Source: Voacanga thouarsii (Eukaryota > Streptophyta > Magnoliopsida > Gentianales > Apocynaceae). From it: 64,000 bases of DNA. The notes under the pieces were generated by a model. That model did no database searches. It was not told the origin of the DNA and saw only the letters and a program-made list of their open reading frames with translations. The position numbers and the translations under genes were made by a program. The stretch spans positions 248,001 through 312,000 of the forward strand of contig JANUWF010001467.1 of the NCBI GenBank assembly GCA_026120185.1. Reading direction: 5' to 3'. Positions 37,101 through 49,668 of this stretch are shown here, in pieces. Numbering within the stretch: the stretch's first letter is position 1; each line of letters begins with the position of its first letter.

Positions 37101-38510
37101 TGTTAATGTTGTGCCTTAAAGGTAATCACTTGTACATTGTATATAACACATTTTATTTTAATAAAAGACATTATTTATCTTACAATTTCTTTTGTTTACT
37201 TTTAAGTAATATAGCTATTCGATAAAGTCTCTAATACAACACTGTGTTAAGAAAATCATGATATGAGATTCCTATTATACTATATAGTGTTAGTACTTAA
37301 ATAATTCCTAGATATTGGGTATGGGATAAATATTAGGTACATTGTCAGGTAAACGAAAGTAGTTGAGAAAGTCAATAAAGGATTCACCACTCCTAATAGT
37401 AGGGGCGAATATCTCACGGCTACTTGTAGGAATTACTACTCGAGAAGTCATTGGCCAAGGCGATTGTGTATTGAAAATAGTTCCAATTGATACACATCTA
37501 GAGTAGTGGGTTCTTGATGCAACTACTATTGTATTCGGGCCAGAATTAATTCTGGAGGGAGTTGACACTAATTTCGTACTCCAAACCGAATGAGATATTG
37601 TATGGTGAAAGGAGTTAATCGCACTGAAGTTTATTATTGAATGATTCATGTCAAGCCACTTAACTTCCTAAACTCTTGAGTGGTCATGATGTGTTGCTAG
37701 ATACCGCTCATGATCTGAGAATATAGATTTGTTAATTGATGAATTAATAAATCAATCTTGATTAGAATTAATTCTAATTAATTATGAATTATTAATCTCA
37801 AATACGTTTGGATTAATTTATGTTCTCTATCAATTGATTAGGAAACCTAATAGGTCACACACAATAGAGAATTATATACTCAAGATGTTATTAGATAACA
37901 TAGTGTGGTTAATTGAGAGAAAGAGAAGTTGTTGTGGACAAATTATAATTAGTTATAATTTGTGGTCTAAATTATAATTGTGAAACCTTTATGTTTCTAA
38001 TTACAATTAAGGAATTATAACTGTTGTAGAATTCTGGGATGAAGGATTTTTCAACAAGTATTTCGTGTAACATATAGAAGGGACATGAAACCCTAGCTGA
38101 CAAACAACCTACGAAATCTCCAACCCTAGACACATAACCAACGTTCTTCTCTCTCTTTCTCGTTTTGCTGAAAACGTGAAACAGCCCTAGCCGTCACTTT
38201 TTTTTTCTACTAGCACAGAAAATTTTGGTGCTTGAGTGTTCCTCTATGTAGATTACTGTTAGAGATAATCACACACTGTGATTATAGTGGTTAGACGTTC
38301 CACTCTCATGAAGTTGGATCAAGAGGATTGTTGGATCGCGCCTCAACTTGAAAGAAGAAATTTTTGTTCTTCGGACGATCAAACAAAAGTAAAAAGCTGC
38401 TACCTTTATTATCTTTATGTTTTATTTTTCATACATAGGCGGGTCCTTAGATGGTATCTCGTTTTATTTTCCGCTGCGTCGTATAGGATATGAACTTGAG
38501 ATACCCAACA
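37101..38510 (+). mobile_element. Solo LTR (probably Copia), 1410 bp
   Basis: Begins TGTTAATGTTGTGCC and ends GAGATACCCAACA (TG...CA), flanked on both sides by the identical 5-mer CATTA (37096-37100 and 38511-38515). There is no internal domain or second LTR, so it is a solo LTR left by recombination. Its start resembles that of the Copia LTR at 44.27 kb, which suggests the plus orientation. Apparent open frames inside are spurious. Confidence 0.85.
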
Positions 38511-38515
38511 CATTA

Positions 38516-41500
38516 GCCACTGATATATTTCAATATTAGTTTTTACCCAACATTAGCTCAAGTTCAATGGGTTGGACTTTAGAACATTTCCTTATCTGCA
38601 CAATACATAAATCGGAGATCAATCTCAACAATGAATAATTTCCTTCATAATTTTCTTTCTTTATTTTCCATGAAGGGAAAATGAATAAAGGAATTCATGC
38701 TCTCATCCCATGTCTATCACCAGAAAAATGAGAAATCATCACACCATTTCATTAATAGCCACGAATAGTCCAACTCACGGCAACGAAATGAATCCAATAA
38801 ATACAAAACCTTCACATTATCTTTAAAAAAGAAAGTAAAAGTGTAAATTTAAAATATTAAAATATAGACATACATCGACAAAAATTTTCTAAACTATAAA
38901 AAAATTAAATAGAGGACAAATAAAATGGTCCAAAATAGCTAGACATTGAAAAATCAAGCCGACAAAAATTATTTCACCTTTCTGTCCTCTTCCGAGTTCT
39001 TCATGCACTTCTACAACTCCTTATAGAAAAAGGGATTTTTTTTTTTTTTTTGAAATCTTACCCTTCAAATACTTAAACTTTTACAATTATGCTCTTACTT
39101 GCACAAAAGCCCAAATTTTTCTTTAAATAGTTTTATTTTTTGTAATTAAGCTTTTGTTTTAGAAAATTATCAATCACATTAAATTTCCCTTTTTTCCTTT
39201 GAGGAAAAAGAAATGAGCAAAGACAATGTTGTATTATATTCAATGATGAAATTAAATTTATTAATATGTGAAAAATCCTTTATTAATTAAATTAATATAT
39301 TGGTTCCATAAATTTAACAATTTAATACACTAAACATTCAAGTAAAAGAATATACCATGAATCATCAATCCCTTGTCCACCCTACGTTTACATTTCATAT
39401 AGAGTGTTCCATGATTCTTTTAGGGTAAATATCAATCATACTTTCCCTTCTTTTAATTTTCTTCGACTAGCTTTTGCCCAGGCATAGAAATGGAGACATT
39501 CAGCAATATATATACACCATCTCCATCTTCAATATATAGAGAACGGTCGAAAGGCAGAGAAGTAGCCAAGAATACAGAATGCAAGGTGGCACAAAATGAA
39601 AAGAACGTGCTTACATGTTAGAAAGTTAGACTAGATTTTATATATCTACCTGATTGACGGAATGGATCCAGTTGTAGTTGTCCACCATTGACAAAAGGCA
39701 GAGAATTCCCCAGTTGGACAGGAAAAATTGGTTTAGAGAGCTAGCATAAAGAGAACACAGAGGCTTTCCTCATCAGATTCTGCAAACTGTGGATGTCTCG
39801 CACGAGCCAATCTTTCATAGACTAACCGGAGGGGTCTCTCCAACCTCATTCGGCCGTGAGAAGACCTCGGTGGCGGTGGTGACTCGGAACCAAACGCTAT
39901 CTAACCCATTTGAAAGAGGAAGACCCTCATTCTGCTAGGTCATGGAGGTGAGAATGTAAAGGAAATGAGAAAAAATGAAGTGAAAAAGAAAAAATATATC
40001 CTTCGTGTTTCTTTTACATATGCTTTTCTAGCCTATCTTTGCTTCCAAGGGTATTCCCAAATCGATTTTCAAGTCTACAGTATTAAAATATGAAAAGGAA
40101 ATAAGATATATAGCTGAGAAAAAGACAAATAAATATGGAAAAATAGAGAAAAAGACACTTTAGGAGAGAGGACAAAAGGTTAGGTGGTTAAGAATTTCGA
40201 TATGGATAAATAGTAAGAACAACTTAAAAAGAATAACAATCGAACTGAAGACGAGAAGAAGATAATAATCCAAAATTTGTATTTAATATAATTTATTCTT
40301 ACATTTCAATCAAATTTTTATTTTTATTATCTTATATTATTATATTATAATTTTTACATTTATATAAAATTTCATGTCAAATTAATTATTGTTAATCTAC
40401 TTAATTGATTAATTTAAATATTTAATTAAATTATTAAATAATATTTGATCTTTGATTATTAATTATTTTATTTATTCTTGGATTTAAACCCCGAGCCTCA
40501 AGCATTTCTTGTCCAACTGTTATGTTTGTTGGAAGCATCTATATTCAATGGTGAAGAGCAACAACCAGAAGTAGTACAATAAACACAAGTGCAAATAACA
40601 ATACAACATACTATGGCTAATTGGACAAATTGTAAAAAATGTGACTGTCATATTCATAAACACCAATGAATTTGTACTTTAACATCTAAGGTTAAATGCC
40701 TTTTGCCATCTTGGAGAATGAAATTCATTTAGAGAGAGGCCAATCTCACCATATGTTAGCGGACAAATCCAAAACCTCCACTTTAACCAATTTGGCATAA
40801 AGTCTGCAATAAAAACCACCTCTAAGTTTTTGTTCCTTATCTTCTGAACCTTGCCACCATCAATAGTTGATATGAATGGATTAGAGAAATCTTACCTCTT
40901 GGGATTATGCAGTCATTGAATATGAAGTTAAACAGCAATGATAAGATTTTGGCCACTGATGATGCAACTAGAGTACAAGAGAAAAAAATAAAATTTACAC
41001 CATCAGCACAAAAAGGTTCACCTTTTGGTTGGCAAAAGGAATTGATTAAGCCCACAATAAAACAAAGCCATCACTACCCATTTCGTTCCAGCTAAAATGG
41101 CACTTGATTTAGTGGACTAACAACCAAGAATCCAAAATTCCATCAGAATTTTCTCCTTTTCTTTAAAATTTCATTTTCTTCCTTCCTTGAAGTTCTTTCC
41201 TTTGTCTTCTTCTTGAACTTCTTTTTTCAAAATGCAGTGAAAATTCTAAAGTCAAAAAGATTGTTGGGGACTCTATTAATTATGATACCCAGTGACACTA
41301 GAATCTTCCTCCTCATATTATTGAAATCCATCCACTTTTTTTGTTTAAAAAAAATATTGTAAGACTATATGTATCTTTTGTGTGTTGAATGGTAGCAAAG
41401 ATGGAAACTTGGTTTTCTATATATTGGTAAGGTGGCCACAACAAGGAAACAACGAATTAGAGGGGAACTTGCATTTATCCATCACTTGTTCATGGCTAAT

Positions 41501-42347
41501 TCTCTAATTGCAGTGGATTAGCAATTTAAAACATTTCCATTGCTAAAATTGTTGAGTTATTTCGGTTTGCTAAGTTTCACATATGCTTGAGATTTTTTTC
41601 TTTTTTTTGTGTGTGTATTATTTATTTTTGAAAATCACTTCAGACGAGTTATGTCGGTTTGTTAAGTTTTGTGAGTGCCCAAGAATGTAAAATTATTGAC
41701 AATCATAGGGTGATGCACTTAGCCAATGGACCAACTTTGACTATGTTATTTTATAAGTTGTACTATATTTATTATATTATAATTATTTAAATTTAACATA
41801 AATAGTAACAAAATATTAATGATATTTAAATGAGAATCTAATATATATTCAGCCGTAGAAAGTAGGAACAAAAAAAAAGGCAAGAATAAATACTTTGTAT
41901 AGAATATTATTGCAAAAAAAAAATTTATTTTTGTTTTAATCCCATAAATTTATTGTGTTTTTATTTTAAACATGAAAAGGAAAAGGGTATTTTGATTCCT
42001 AATTAGGAGTCATAACCTTTTTAAAAAAAAACTAAAAAGAAAGAAGTTATTTCACTCTAGGAACAGATTAAAAAATGATATTTATTTATTTTTTATCTCT
42101 GTGTGCGTGTGTGTGTGTGTGTACATATTACTAATGTGACAAATAAAATTATATAAAGTTTAATTTTACAATAAAAATTATAGATAGAATGTCTCTATAT
42201 ATAATTAAATGTAATAATTAAAAGATAGTATACTCTAGCTAGCTATGTAGATATATGTACACACGCATATGTGTGTTTGTAATTAAAAAATTATCTATAT
42301 TATATAACATATTAATCTAATACTTACAAACTAATAAGGATATATTA

Positions 42348-42350
<3 letters not shown>
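38516..42350. other. No firmly recognised gene
   Basis: AT-rich. A more GC-rich block at 39770-39960 reads on the minus strand as SESPPPPRSSHGRMRLERPL and RLVYERLARARHPQFAESDE, which looks coding-like but is isolated and followed by stops. 42107-42123 is a short (GT)n run. Nothing else stands out. Confidence 0.4.
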
Positions 42351-42351
<1 letters not shown>

Positions 42352-42393
<42 letters not shown>

Positions 42394-42446
42394 ATAGAAT
42401 AATACACACACACACACACACACACCACACACACACACACACACAC
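42352..42446. repeat. (TA)n and (CA)n microsatellites
   Basis: A (TA)n run at about 42352-42390, a short unique spacer, then (CA)n at about 42404-42446 with one interruption (CACCAC). Confidence 0.95.
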
Positions 42447-42455
42447 GTATGTTTG

Positions 42456-43830
42456 TCAATGTTTAACATCTCATATGCATTTTTTAATGAGATAAAGATG
42501 GTGATGTTCATCTTTCCGGAACTAACTTATGTTTTGACTTATAACAAACATTGATGAGAACAAACTTGTGCAATCTATATATGATAGGACATGTTTTATC
42601 TTAATTCTTCAAAGGCGTGCGTGTAAGATTGCTAAGCAACTCTTGACCAATGGAATCTATTAATGGGTGATCAAGTAGAAGACCAAGCGTAAAAGATTGC
42701 ATACCAAGAAGTCCTTGTGGGAGTAGAAAACGATCACATCGCTTGATAGTTGATGGAACATGACATTTGATATTAAATAAGGTAACCAATCCAAAATTAA
42801 TCATTATACCATACGTGGATTTTTTGCAAGATTTTTGTTCTATCTTTCTCAGAAACACTCTTACACTTTAGAAAACAAAAATCTTCCTCTTTATTGTGCT
42901 TCAAAGGTGAAATTGAATTGTTCAAAAGGTAAAAGGTTGTTGGAGCTAATTTGTTCATATCTGCTTAAACTTGTGAGCTATTTCTGTAAGTTTTTATTCA
43001 TTCTATTTGGTATCAAGGTTGTGGTGTAAAACCCAGTTGGGGTGAGCCTTGTTTGGTGAATGTATCAAGGTTGTGGTGTAAAACTCGATTGGAGTAAACC
43101 TTGATTGTGTGTTTGAAGAAGTTGGGTGTAAAACCAAGTTGGTGATCCTCTTATATAAGATTGGTGTAGCCTACCATCATTGATTTGGGAAAAAGGTTTT
43201 AGTGATTGTGTTAAAATCCTTAAGTGGGTACTTAAGATAGTGGATGTAAATCGATTGAGGATCGAACCACTATAAACCATTGTGTCTTCTCTTTTGCATT
43301 TCATTTGCATTTCACTAATGCGTTTATACTGGTTATTAGAACAAAGAATTTTATCTCAATCTTTGCATTTGTTGATTAGTTTTAAAGACCTTTATATTCT
43401 ACAGAAAGTTTGTATTTAATGCCTCAACTTCTATCTTTAAAACAACAATCTTCTTGCCATTTAGTGGTGCTTTAAAAGATTCTTGTTTGCACTCCATTAG
43501 TTGCGAAGCAATCTGTCTTTGTGAACAAAAGCACTATACTCCTCTTTGCATTCTTTGTTTTAATCAAAAACATTTATGCAGTTGGGTAAAACTGTCACTG
43601 TTGCTTCATCTACCCATATTAACTATAAATCTTATTTTCAGCATTTAGTAGAGTTTTGAAAGTTCTTTAACTGAACATTCAAGTCTTCATTTTTCTTTGA
43701 ACTCACACTTTGATCAACCATTGCGAAAAAGACATCAAAGATTTTTCAAATCGCATTTGTTTGCCATAAACCTTATTCACCCCCCCCCCCTCCCAAGGTT
43801 TATCACTTTGTCCAAATGCGAAGGAATTCT
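42456..43830 (+). mobile_element. Copia LTR remnant (SIRE-like)
   Basis: Contains the repetitive GTGTAAAACCNAGTTGG blocks (43020-43140), GTGGATGTAAATCGATTGAGG and CGAACCACTATAAACC (43241-43280), and near its end TTATTCACCCCCCCCCC (43768). This order is characteristic of SIRE-type Copia LTRs. The 5' limit (possibly AACATTGATGAGAACAAA near 42548, or slightly before) is uncertain, and no partner LTR or internal domain was seen. Confidence 0.5.
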
Positions 43831-44266
43831 TTAGCAGACTGAGTGAGTGGTCCAAATTTGGTTTGATATTTGAAACTGATTCACCATTTACATCGATGTT
43901 AATAAATTAAAGAGGAAAGGCCTTCATCAGTCATTTTGGAGGAAAAAACCATCTGAGGATCCATAGGATAACATTCTCATTTGTCTTATAATATTGTAGA
44001 AAATCTTCTTGAACATTATCAAGAAAACAAATGGATTCTGGACTAAATAGCTTGAACTAATTCTCAAACTATACTGGACAATTTATGGAACAATCATTGT
44101 CAAATAGATAAACCAAGAATGATCAAATGGTTAAAGTAAGAGAAAAACATACCAAGCTTTGGTATAATCATGATAGGTATAGACAGGGGGTTTAAAAGGT
44201 TGTGAAAATTCAATGGGCATATTAAACCTTTTAACTTTCCACTAATTTAGCTTCAAGATTTGCTTG

Positions 44267-45776
44267 TGTTGGAATGTATGCCCTTAAAAACTATACAATT
44301 TATGTAAATTCATATTAGTAAATAAAAGTTTTGTTCTAAATATCATTTGTGTTCTTTACATTAATTTATAATGCACAATTTTGTTAGAAAAAAGACCTAT
44401 TATATTAAGTAAATGATATATATTAATGAAGGTCTTTCATAGTAAAATATGGATGGTGGGTTACTTAACATTTAAACTAATTATTCGTAACCAATTAATA
44501 AGAATGAAAATCCCATCATAACAATGTTATTATACTATGAATTTCATGTGGGAAATAACTTACTTTTAGCTAATGAGTAGCCCTCTCACTTCATGACATA
44601 AGCGTATTTAGAAAACATAGAATTAGATTTGTAATAGTAGTTTCTAAAAATACTAAAATGAGAAAATTAAGACTACTACTACTATACCATGGACTTATAC
44701 CCTATAGTTTGAGTATGGATTGGTGATTTAGCGAAGTTGACAGTATATACTTTGATGAACTATAGGTAAAAGGTGAGGTTCTTTTGTAGGACCAATATAC
44801 TCTTATGTTGGATATGTGTTACTTAGCACAGATTCATACAAGATAGATTATGTGCTTCTACAGGAGATATTGCCCCTTGTGATTGTTCGGATGGTTTATA
44901 AATCCAGAGCTCTGGGAAAATAATTTAGGTGTTTGCTTAAAAGTAACTCCCTGGTAAAATAGAAATATTCTAAAAAATCATGGACCATTGGACTAGAGGT
45001 TTAAAGATGGTAGAAGGTCTTTAGAGAGGTGTTAGTATATTATTTCCTCTCTTTATGATTGACGTTACGTAGAGGGGTATTCTAGTCATAATACCTGTAT
45101 GTTAGAGACGTTGCTAAGTGCAGCATTGTCTTTAGGGCAAATATTTTCTTATGCTGATAATAGAAAATATTTAAAATATAAAATATAATTATATATATAA
45201 TTGGGATATTTTGATCATTTTAATAGTCAATGACGATGTATCTTTTGATCCTCGGAATAGCCTATTTAACCTAATTGATTTTTGGGCTTAGAAAATGGTC
45301 TTAAATAAAGACGGTTTTATTTTATTTAGGAAGCTTGTTTTATTATTGAGTTGGAATACAATAAAAAGTCCAAAGAAAATAAATTAATGGCTAAATTAAA
45401 TTGGTTAATTAGTTATTTAGGACTTAGGCCTGGATTGGATAATTAGAGCTAGCCTAAACTTGAACCAGGAAAAGGCTTAAGAGATAGGCTTGGTCCAATT
45501 AGGTTATTTAATTATTTGTTTTGGGTTTATTTTGGTCTAAAATTAAATAAGTATATTAAAGCCTAACCTAATAAACGAGGATCAGAGGTCCAAAGGGCAA
45601 ACTAATTAGGATAGGGTTGACTGGCTAGGCCAAGAGAGTGGCCAACTAGGGTTACTAAACCCTAGCTAGCCGCTACCTTGAGGATTGATAAGGATCGAGT
45701 AATCTTGGTGTCCAAACCCTAGAGTGATCATCAGAGAAAAATAATCTATGCATTATTTTTCCTAAGTCTGGCTATC

Positions 45777-45819
<43 letters not shown>

Positions 45820-46196
45820 TCTCTTTTTCTCCATAAACGAGAGTTTTTTAGATCTCTTCTTGTGATTATTTTTCTCTTGGCTTCTTTTCTCTAGAAGTCA
45901 AGAGATTATTTCTTGATAGTACTTTTTAGTAGCTAATCAATGATAGATCATATCGTAGGCTTTTTACTTTCACTAACAAAAGATAGGGTCATATTCTGAA
46001 AGACCGAAAGGACATGCATTGATGCACATGAGTAGATTGGCGGGATTCGGGCCTTAATCAATAAGAAAAATAGTAGAAAGTCAACAACCTGCCATATCTC
46101 AACCTAAGCATTCTTTAGTTGCTCCTACAAGAAAAGGTAAAATTTTTATACTTCCTCTATATTATTTATGTTCTGATGTTTACCATGATCTTTTCA
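44267..46196 (+). mobile_element. 5' LTR of a Copia retrotransposon
   Basis: Starts TGTTGGAATGTATGCCC and ends before the primer-binding site at GATCTTTTCA. 1930 bp, including a (CT)n run at about 45780-45814. The following internal region carries gag and integrase remnants in the same orientation. No 3' LTR is present in the window. Confidence 0.65.
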
Positions 46197-46198
46197 AA

Positions 46199-46210
46199 TG
46201 GTATTAGAGC
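46199..46210 (+). other. Primer-binding site for initiator methionine tRNA
   Basis: TGGTATTAGAGC differs at one position from TGGTATCAGAGC, the usual plant LTR-element primer-binding site complementary to the 3' end of tRNA-iMet. It lies 2 bp after the LTR end. Confidence 0.75.
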
Positions 46211-46837
46211 TTTGTTTTTGGTAAACCTAAGATCATATTTAGGTTAATAAAGCAAAAAGTTTCTACCTTTTGATTACTTGCTCGTGATCCTTCATGTTTT
46301 TTTATATGAATAGATATTGTGTATACCTTGTGTGTAGAGATAGAGACGCTTATATTTAATTATTCTTTGGTTTTGGTAGAACTCATGTAAGCCTTGATTT
46401 GGAGGGCATAGGCATTTTATGTTTTATTGTTTAAATTCAGTTTCATGAATTTTGTAACAATTGCCATGCCTGGATGATGATGCAAATCCTAAGAAGAAAA
46501 CAGAGCAGCTTTCTTTCTGTGTTCTACAGGGACTGGAGGTTAGCGATGGGCTCTGCCTAAGGGCCGATCGCTGGGTGCTGTCTACTTAGGCATCGACACT
46601 GGGTGATGATTGGGCAGTGGACCTGGGCACTGCTTTAGGTCTGGCTTGCTAATGTTGGGGACTAGTGGTAGTTGCTGAGGTATAAGTAGGAGAAGGCAAC
46701 AAATTGGTCTTATTCTTTGTAATTTTATTTTTCTTTTGGAGTTTTATATCACAAGAGATTATTCTTCTTGCAATAGATTATTTTGCATGAAAATGGAGAG
46801 TTAAAAGAATTATGATTAAATAAGATAATTAATAATT

Positions 46838-48049
46838 GGGCAAACTATCCTAATAACCTTCAAACTATTTCGAAATCTAAGTTTTTCCCTCCAACTAAAA
46901 AAAGAGTAAAAACATTTTCGAAATTTTTAATCGTCCAGATCTTATCCTTTCGTTAATTGACCAACGGTCTACTCACAATTCCGTTAATTTTTAAGAGTAT
47001 TTCGGTAATTTCATATTTTAGTATTAAAATATATTATTATGTTATCTCATTTTTATTCATTTTAAAATATTTTTTTTCTTTTATTCCCTTCTTCCACTTT
47101 CCTCTTCTTCGCCATTGCAATTCCATTTCTATCGAATTGCTTATGCTTCCTAGAATTGCCTATGCTTTAGTTACAGTGATCGAGTCTTCAAGTGCCTATG
47201 CTTTACGTATTTGACTTGCTACAGGCCTTGCCGGAGCTAAAATTGGAGCTTTCTTGTTGATGGTGTAGTTACGAAAGCGAAAAAGTTCTACCATTGTGTT
47301 CTTCGTCATAGCATCCCGATGAGACTTAGACTGATTATTACCAGGAGCCATGGGTAAGGGAGGAAATGAAGATTCTTGGAGTGGTACATTTCTTAAGCTC
47401 AATGACAAAACTTGGAGCTATCTTGAAAATGGCTCAAAATTCGATGTGGCTAGTGATTCAAAAGGCAAAATGAGGGGATCAGCATCAACTATTTCTTCAG
47501 GACTAAATATCGAACATGCACTTAATGATTGGTCTGGAGCTCTGCCATCCAAATTAGTTGTTTCAAAATTGGCTTGGATAGCCATGACAGGTCATTCTCA
47601 AAAGCGTCACACCGAAATGTATGTGCCCTTCCACGACGTGTCTCATGTTCATTGCTTCTTCAATATCAGAAACTAGTTGGTATCTGTAGAAGAACAAAAT
47701 GTAACTAAAGCATAGTTAATTCTGGGAAGCACAGGCAATTCCGATAGAAATGGAATTACAGCGACTAAGAAGAGGAAAATGGAAGAATGGAATAAAAGAA
47801 AAAAAGAAAAAAGAAAATATTTTAAAATGAATAAAAATAAGATAACATAATAATATATTTTAATACTGAAATATAAATTTATCGAAATTCCCTTAAAAAT
47901 TAACGGAATCATGAGTTGACCATTAGTTGACTAACGGAAAGGCAAGATCTGAACGATTAAAAAGTTCAAGGAACGTTTTTATGCTTTTTTAGTTGGAAGG
48001 CAAAACTTAGATTTCGAAATAGTTCGAGGGCTACCATGATAGTTTGCCC
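46838..48049. mobile_element. Mutator-like element with long TIRs (Pack-MULE candidate)
   Basis: Begins GGGCAAACTATCCTAATAAC and ends with the inverse (GGGCAAACTATCATGGTAGC). TIRs run about 338 bp (46838-47175) and 350 bp (47700-48049), sharing CTATTTCGAAATCTAAGTTT, TTAATCGT.CAGATCTT, TTGACCAACGG-type and ATTTCTATCGGAATTGC-type blocks. Both sides carry the identical 9-mer TTAATAATT (46829-46837 and 48050-48058), the diagnostic Mutator target duplication. The 520-bp interior has no transposase but holds a coding fragment. It is inserted in the leader of the Copia element. Confidence 0.9.
47205..47587 (-). pseudogene. Captured coding fragment inside the MULE
   Basis: One minus-strand frame runs from about 47587 to 47205 with a single stop (TAG, about 47423): NLDGRAPDQSLSACSIFSPE, EIVDADPLILPFESLATSN, FEPFSR, stop, then LRNVPLQESSFPPLPMAPGN, NTMVELFRFRNYTINKKAPI. 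The codon use is gene-like. FPPLP followed by an NTM segment resembles proline-rich linkers of some plant zinc-finger proteins, but I cannot name the parent gene. The plus strand is also open for 108 codons (47350-47676), probably a shadow. Parent gene and splicing are unknown. Confidence 0.5.
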
Positions 48050-48058
48050 TTAATAATT

Positions 48059-49249
48059 TTAATGTATTTAATCTATTATGTGGACACTTAGGTTAAATGA
48101 TAGAAAGAGTATGAAAATTGTCTAATATTTAAGAGCATGCTATTTCCTTGAATTACCAAACCAAAGTGCACATAGTTCTTGAGATCAAAGTCCTGAGATC
48201 TTAACATGAAAAAACGTTTTCTTTTAATTAAAATGTTTATTAGTTTAAAACAAAATTAATCTATGACTATTCTCTCAAAGTTTTTCATCCTTTACAAAGA
48301 GAATATTTAGATTTAAAGATTTTGTATAAGTTAATAGGAAACCAATTTGATTAAATTTTTTTAAGAAAAATATTTTTGTCATATAAAAACTAATGAAACC
48401 CAAGTCTCTAGATAGTTTTGGAAAAAGAAATATTTTTTAAATCATTAAGGTTTTCACTTAAGTAAAATTAATCTATGATAGACCTCACAAAAAGTATTAT
48501 CCTTAACACGGAGGTTTTGTTAGGTTTAGATATTTTACTAAGTAAGAATATGCCAAATTAATGAAGTTTTTTAAAGAATTTTTTTATACAACCTTTATTT
48601 TAAAAGATTAAGTGTGAGAGAGGTACCATTAACCACACAACTTCCATCGCGATCCAAGTTAGAGGTAGTATATCTCCTCGCATCACCTTGGGAGTTAACC
48701 CGTATAGGAAAAAGTTTGCATAAGGACGTAGAACTAATGTATGGATAAAATTAACATCCGAAATACATGCTATAATCGGGTAACCCATGTTGGAGGTCAT
48801 AGTGCGAGGTATATCTATAGGAAATAAAAAGAAACGGGTATCCATCGATGGAGTTATCTTTTAAATCATTATCTAGAAGGGTATCTAGTTAGCGGTCAAT
48901 ACACTAAGCTATGTTCATTTTTTAAGAGTCAAACCAATCATGTCATTAATAATGGTAAAAGGATTAGCTATTATCGAGATATAATATCATGAAAAGTATA
49001 CAAATTATTTGTTTATTTTTATGCAAATAGAGAATTTATTTTTTTGAATTTCAGAAATGATCAATGGTGGTTCTTTTAGCCCATTGATTGTTTTTGTATG
49101 TGAAAATAAACTAACAAGACCAAATTACGTAGATTAGAAATAAAACCTAGACATAATACTCATTGCACAAGTGTATACGTATGTACTATACGATTTCAAT
49201 CCTAATATTGAGGAAAGTTTCACTGATGAAGAGCGCGAGGTTGAAGGGC
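48059..49249. other. Copia internal leader, no domain recognised
   Basis: Lies between the MULE insertion and the first recognisable gag sequence, AT-rich, with no motif on either strand. Confidence 0.4.
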
Positions 49250-49668
49250 ATGGAAGAAGGCTAAGAAAGTGGAACTTTACACTAAAGAGCATAGAAGAAG
49301 GCTAACGAGATGATTCATTGTTATATGTTAGCCTCCATGTCTAATGTGATGCACTCAAAGTATGAGTACATGACTACTGCATATGACAGCAATACATCGT
49401 CGGCCACTATGTTTGCTGACAAGAGTTGTTCTATAAGGCAGGAGGCTCTTAGGCAATCATGAACACTACGATAGCTGAAGAAGTATCAATCAGAGAGTAT
49501 ATGTTTAAAATGATTATTACTTTTAAAGAAGTAGAAGTCCTAGGGGCCACAATTGATGCTAGTAGACATCGTCTTTAAGACTCTATTGGACTCTTCCTCT
49601 CAGTTTATATTAAATTATAATATAAACAACTTGGATATAACTCTTACAAAGTGAATGAAAGAGCTCCA
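49250..49668 (+). pseudogene. Copia gag remnant, first part
   Basis: Broken frames give CYMLASMSNVMHSKYEYMTT, then IREYMFKMIITFKEVEVLGA and NYNINNLDITLTK, matching the order of Copia gag (the YMLASMSN, REHVLKM..LNELE.LGA and NYNMNKL blocks). Several stops and frameshifts are present. A solo LTR interrupts it at 49669, and gag continues at 51247. Confidence 0.7.

Noticed and set aside
37308..37649. 113-codon minus-strand frame
   Set aside because: Lies entirely inside the solo LTR and has no similarity to a known protein.
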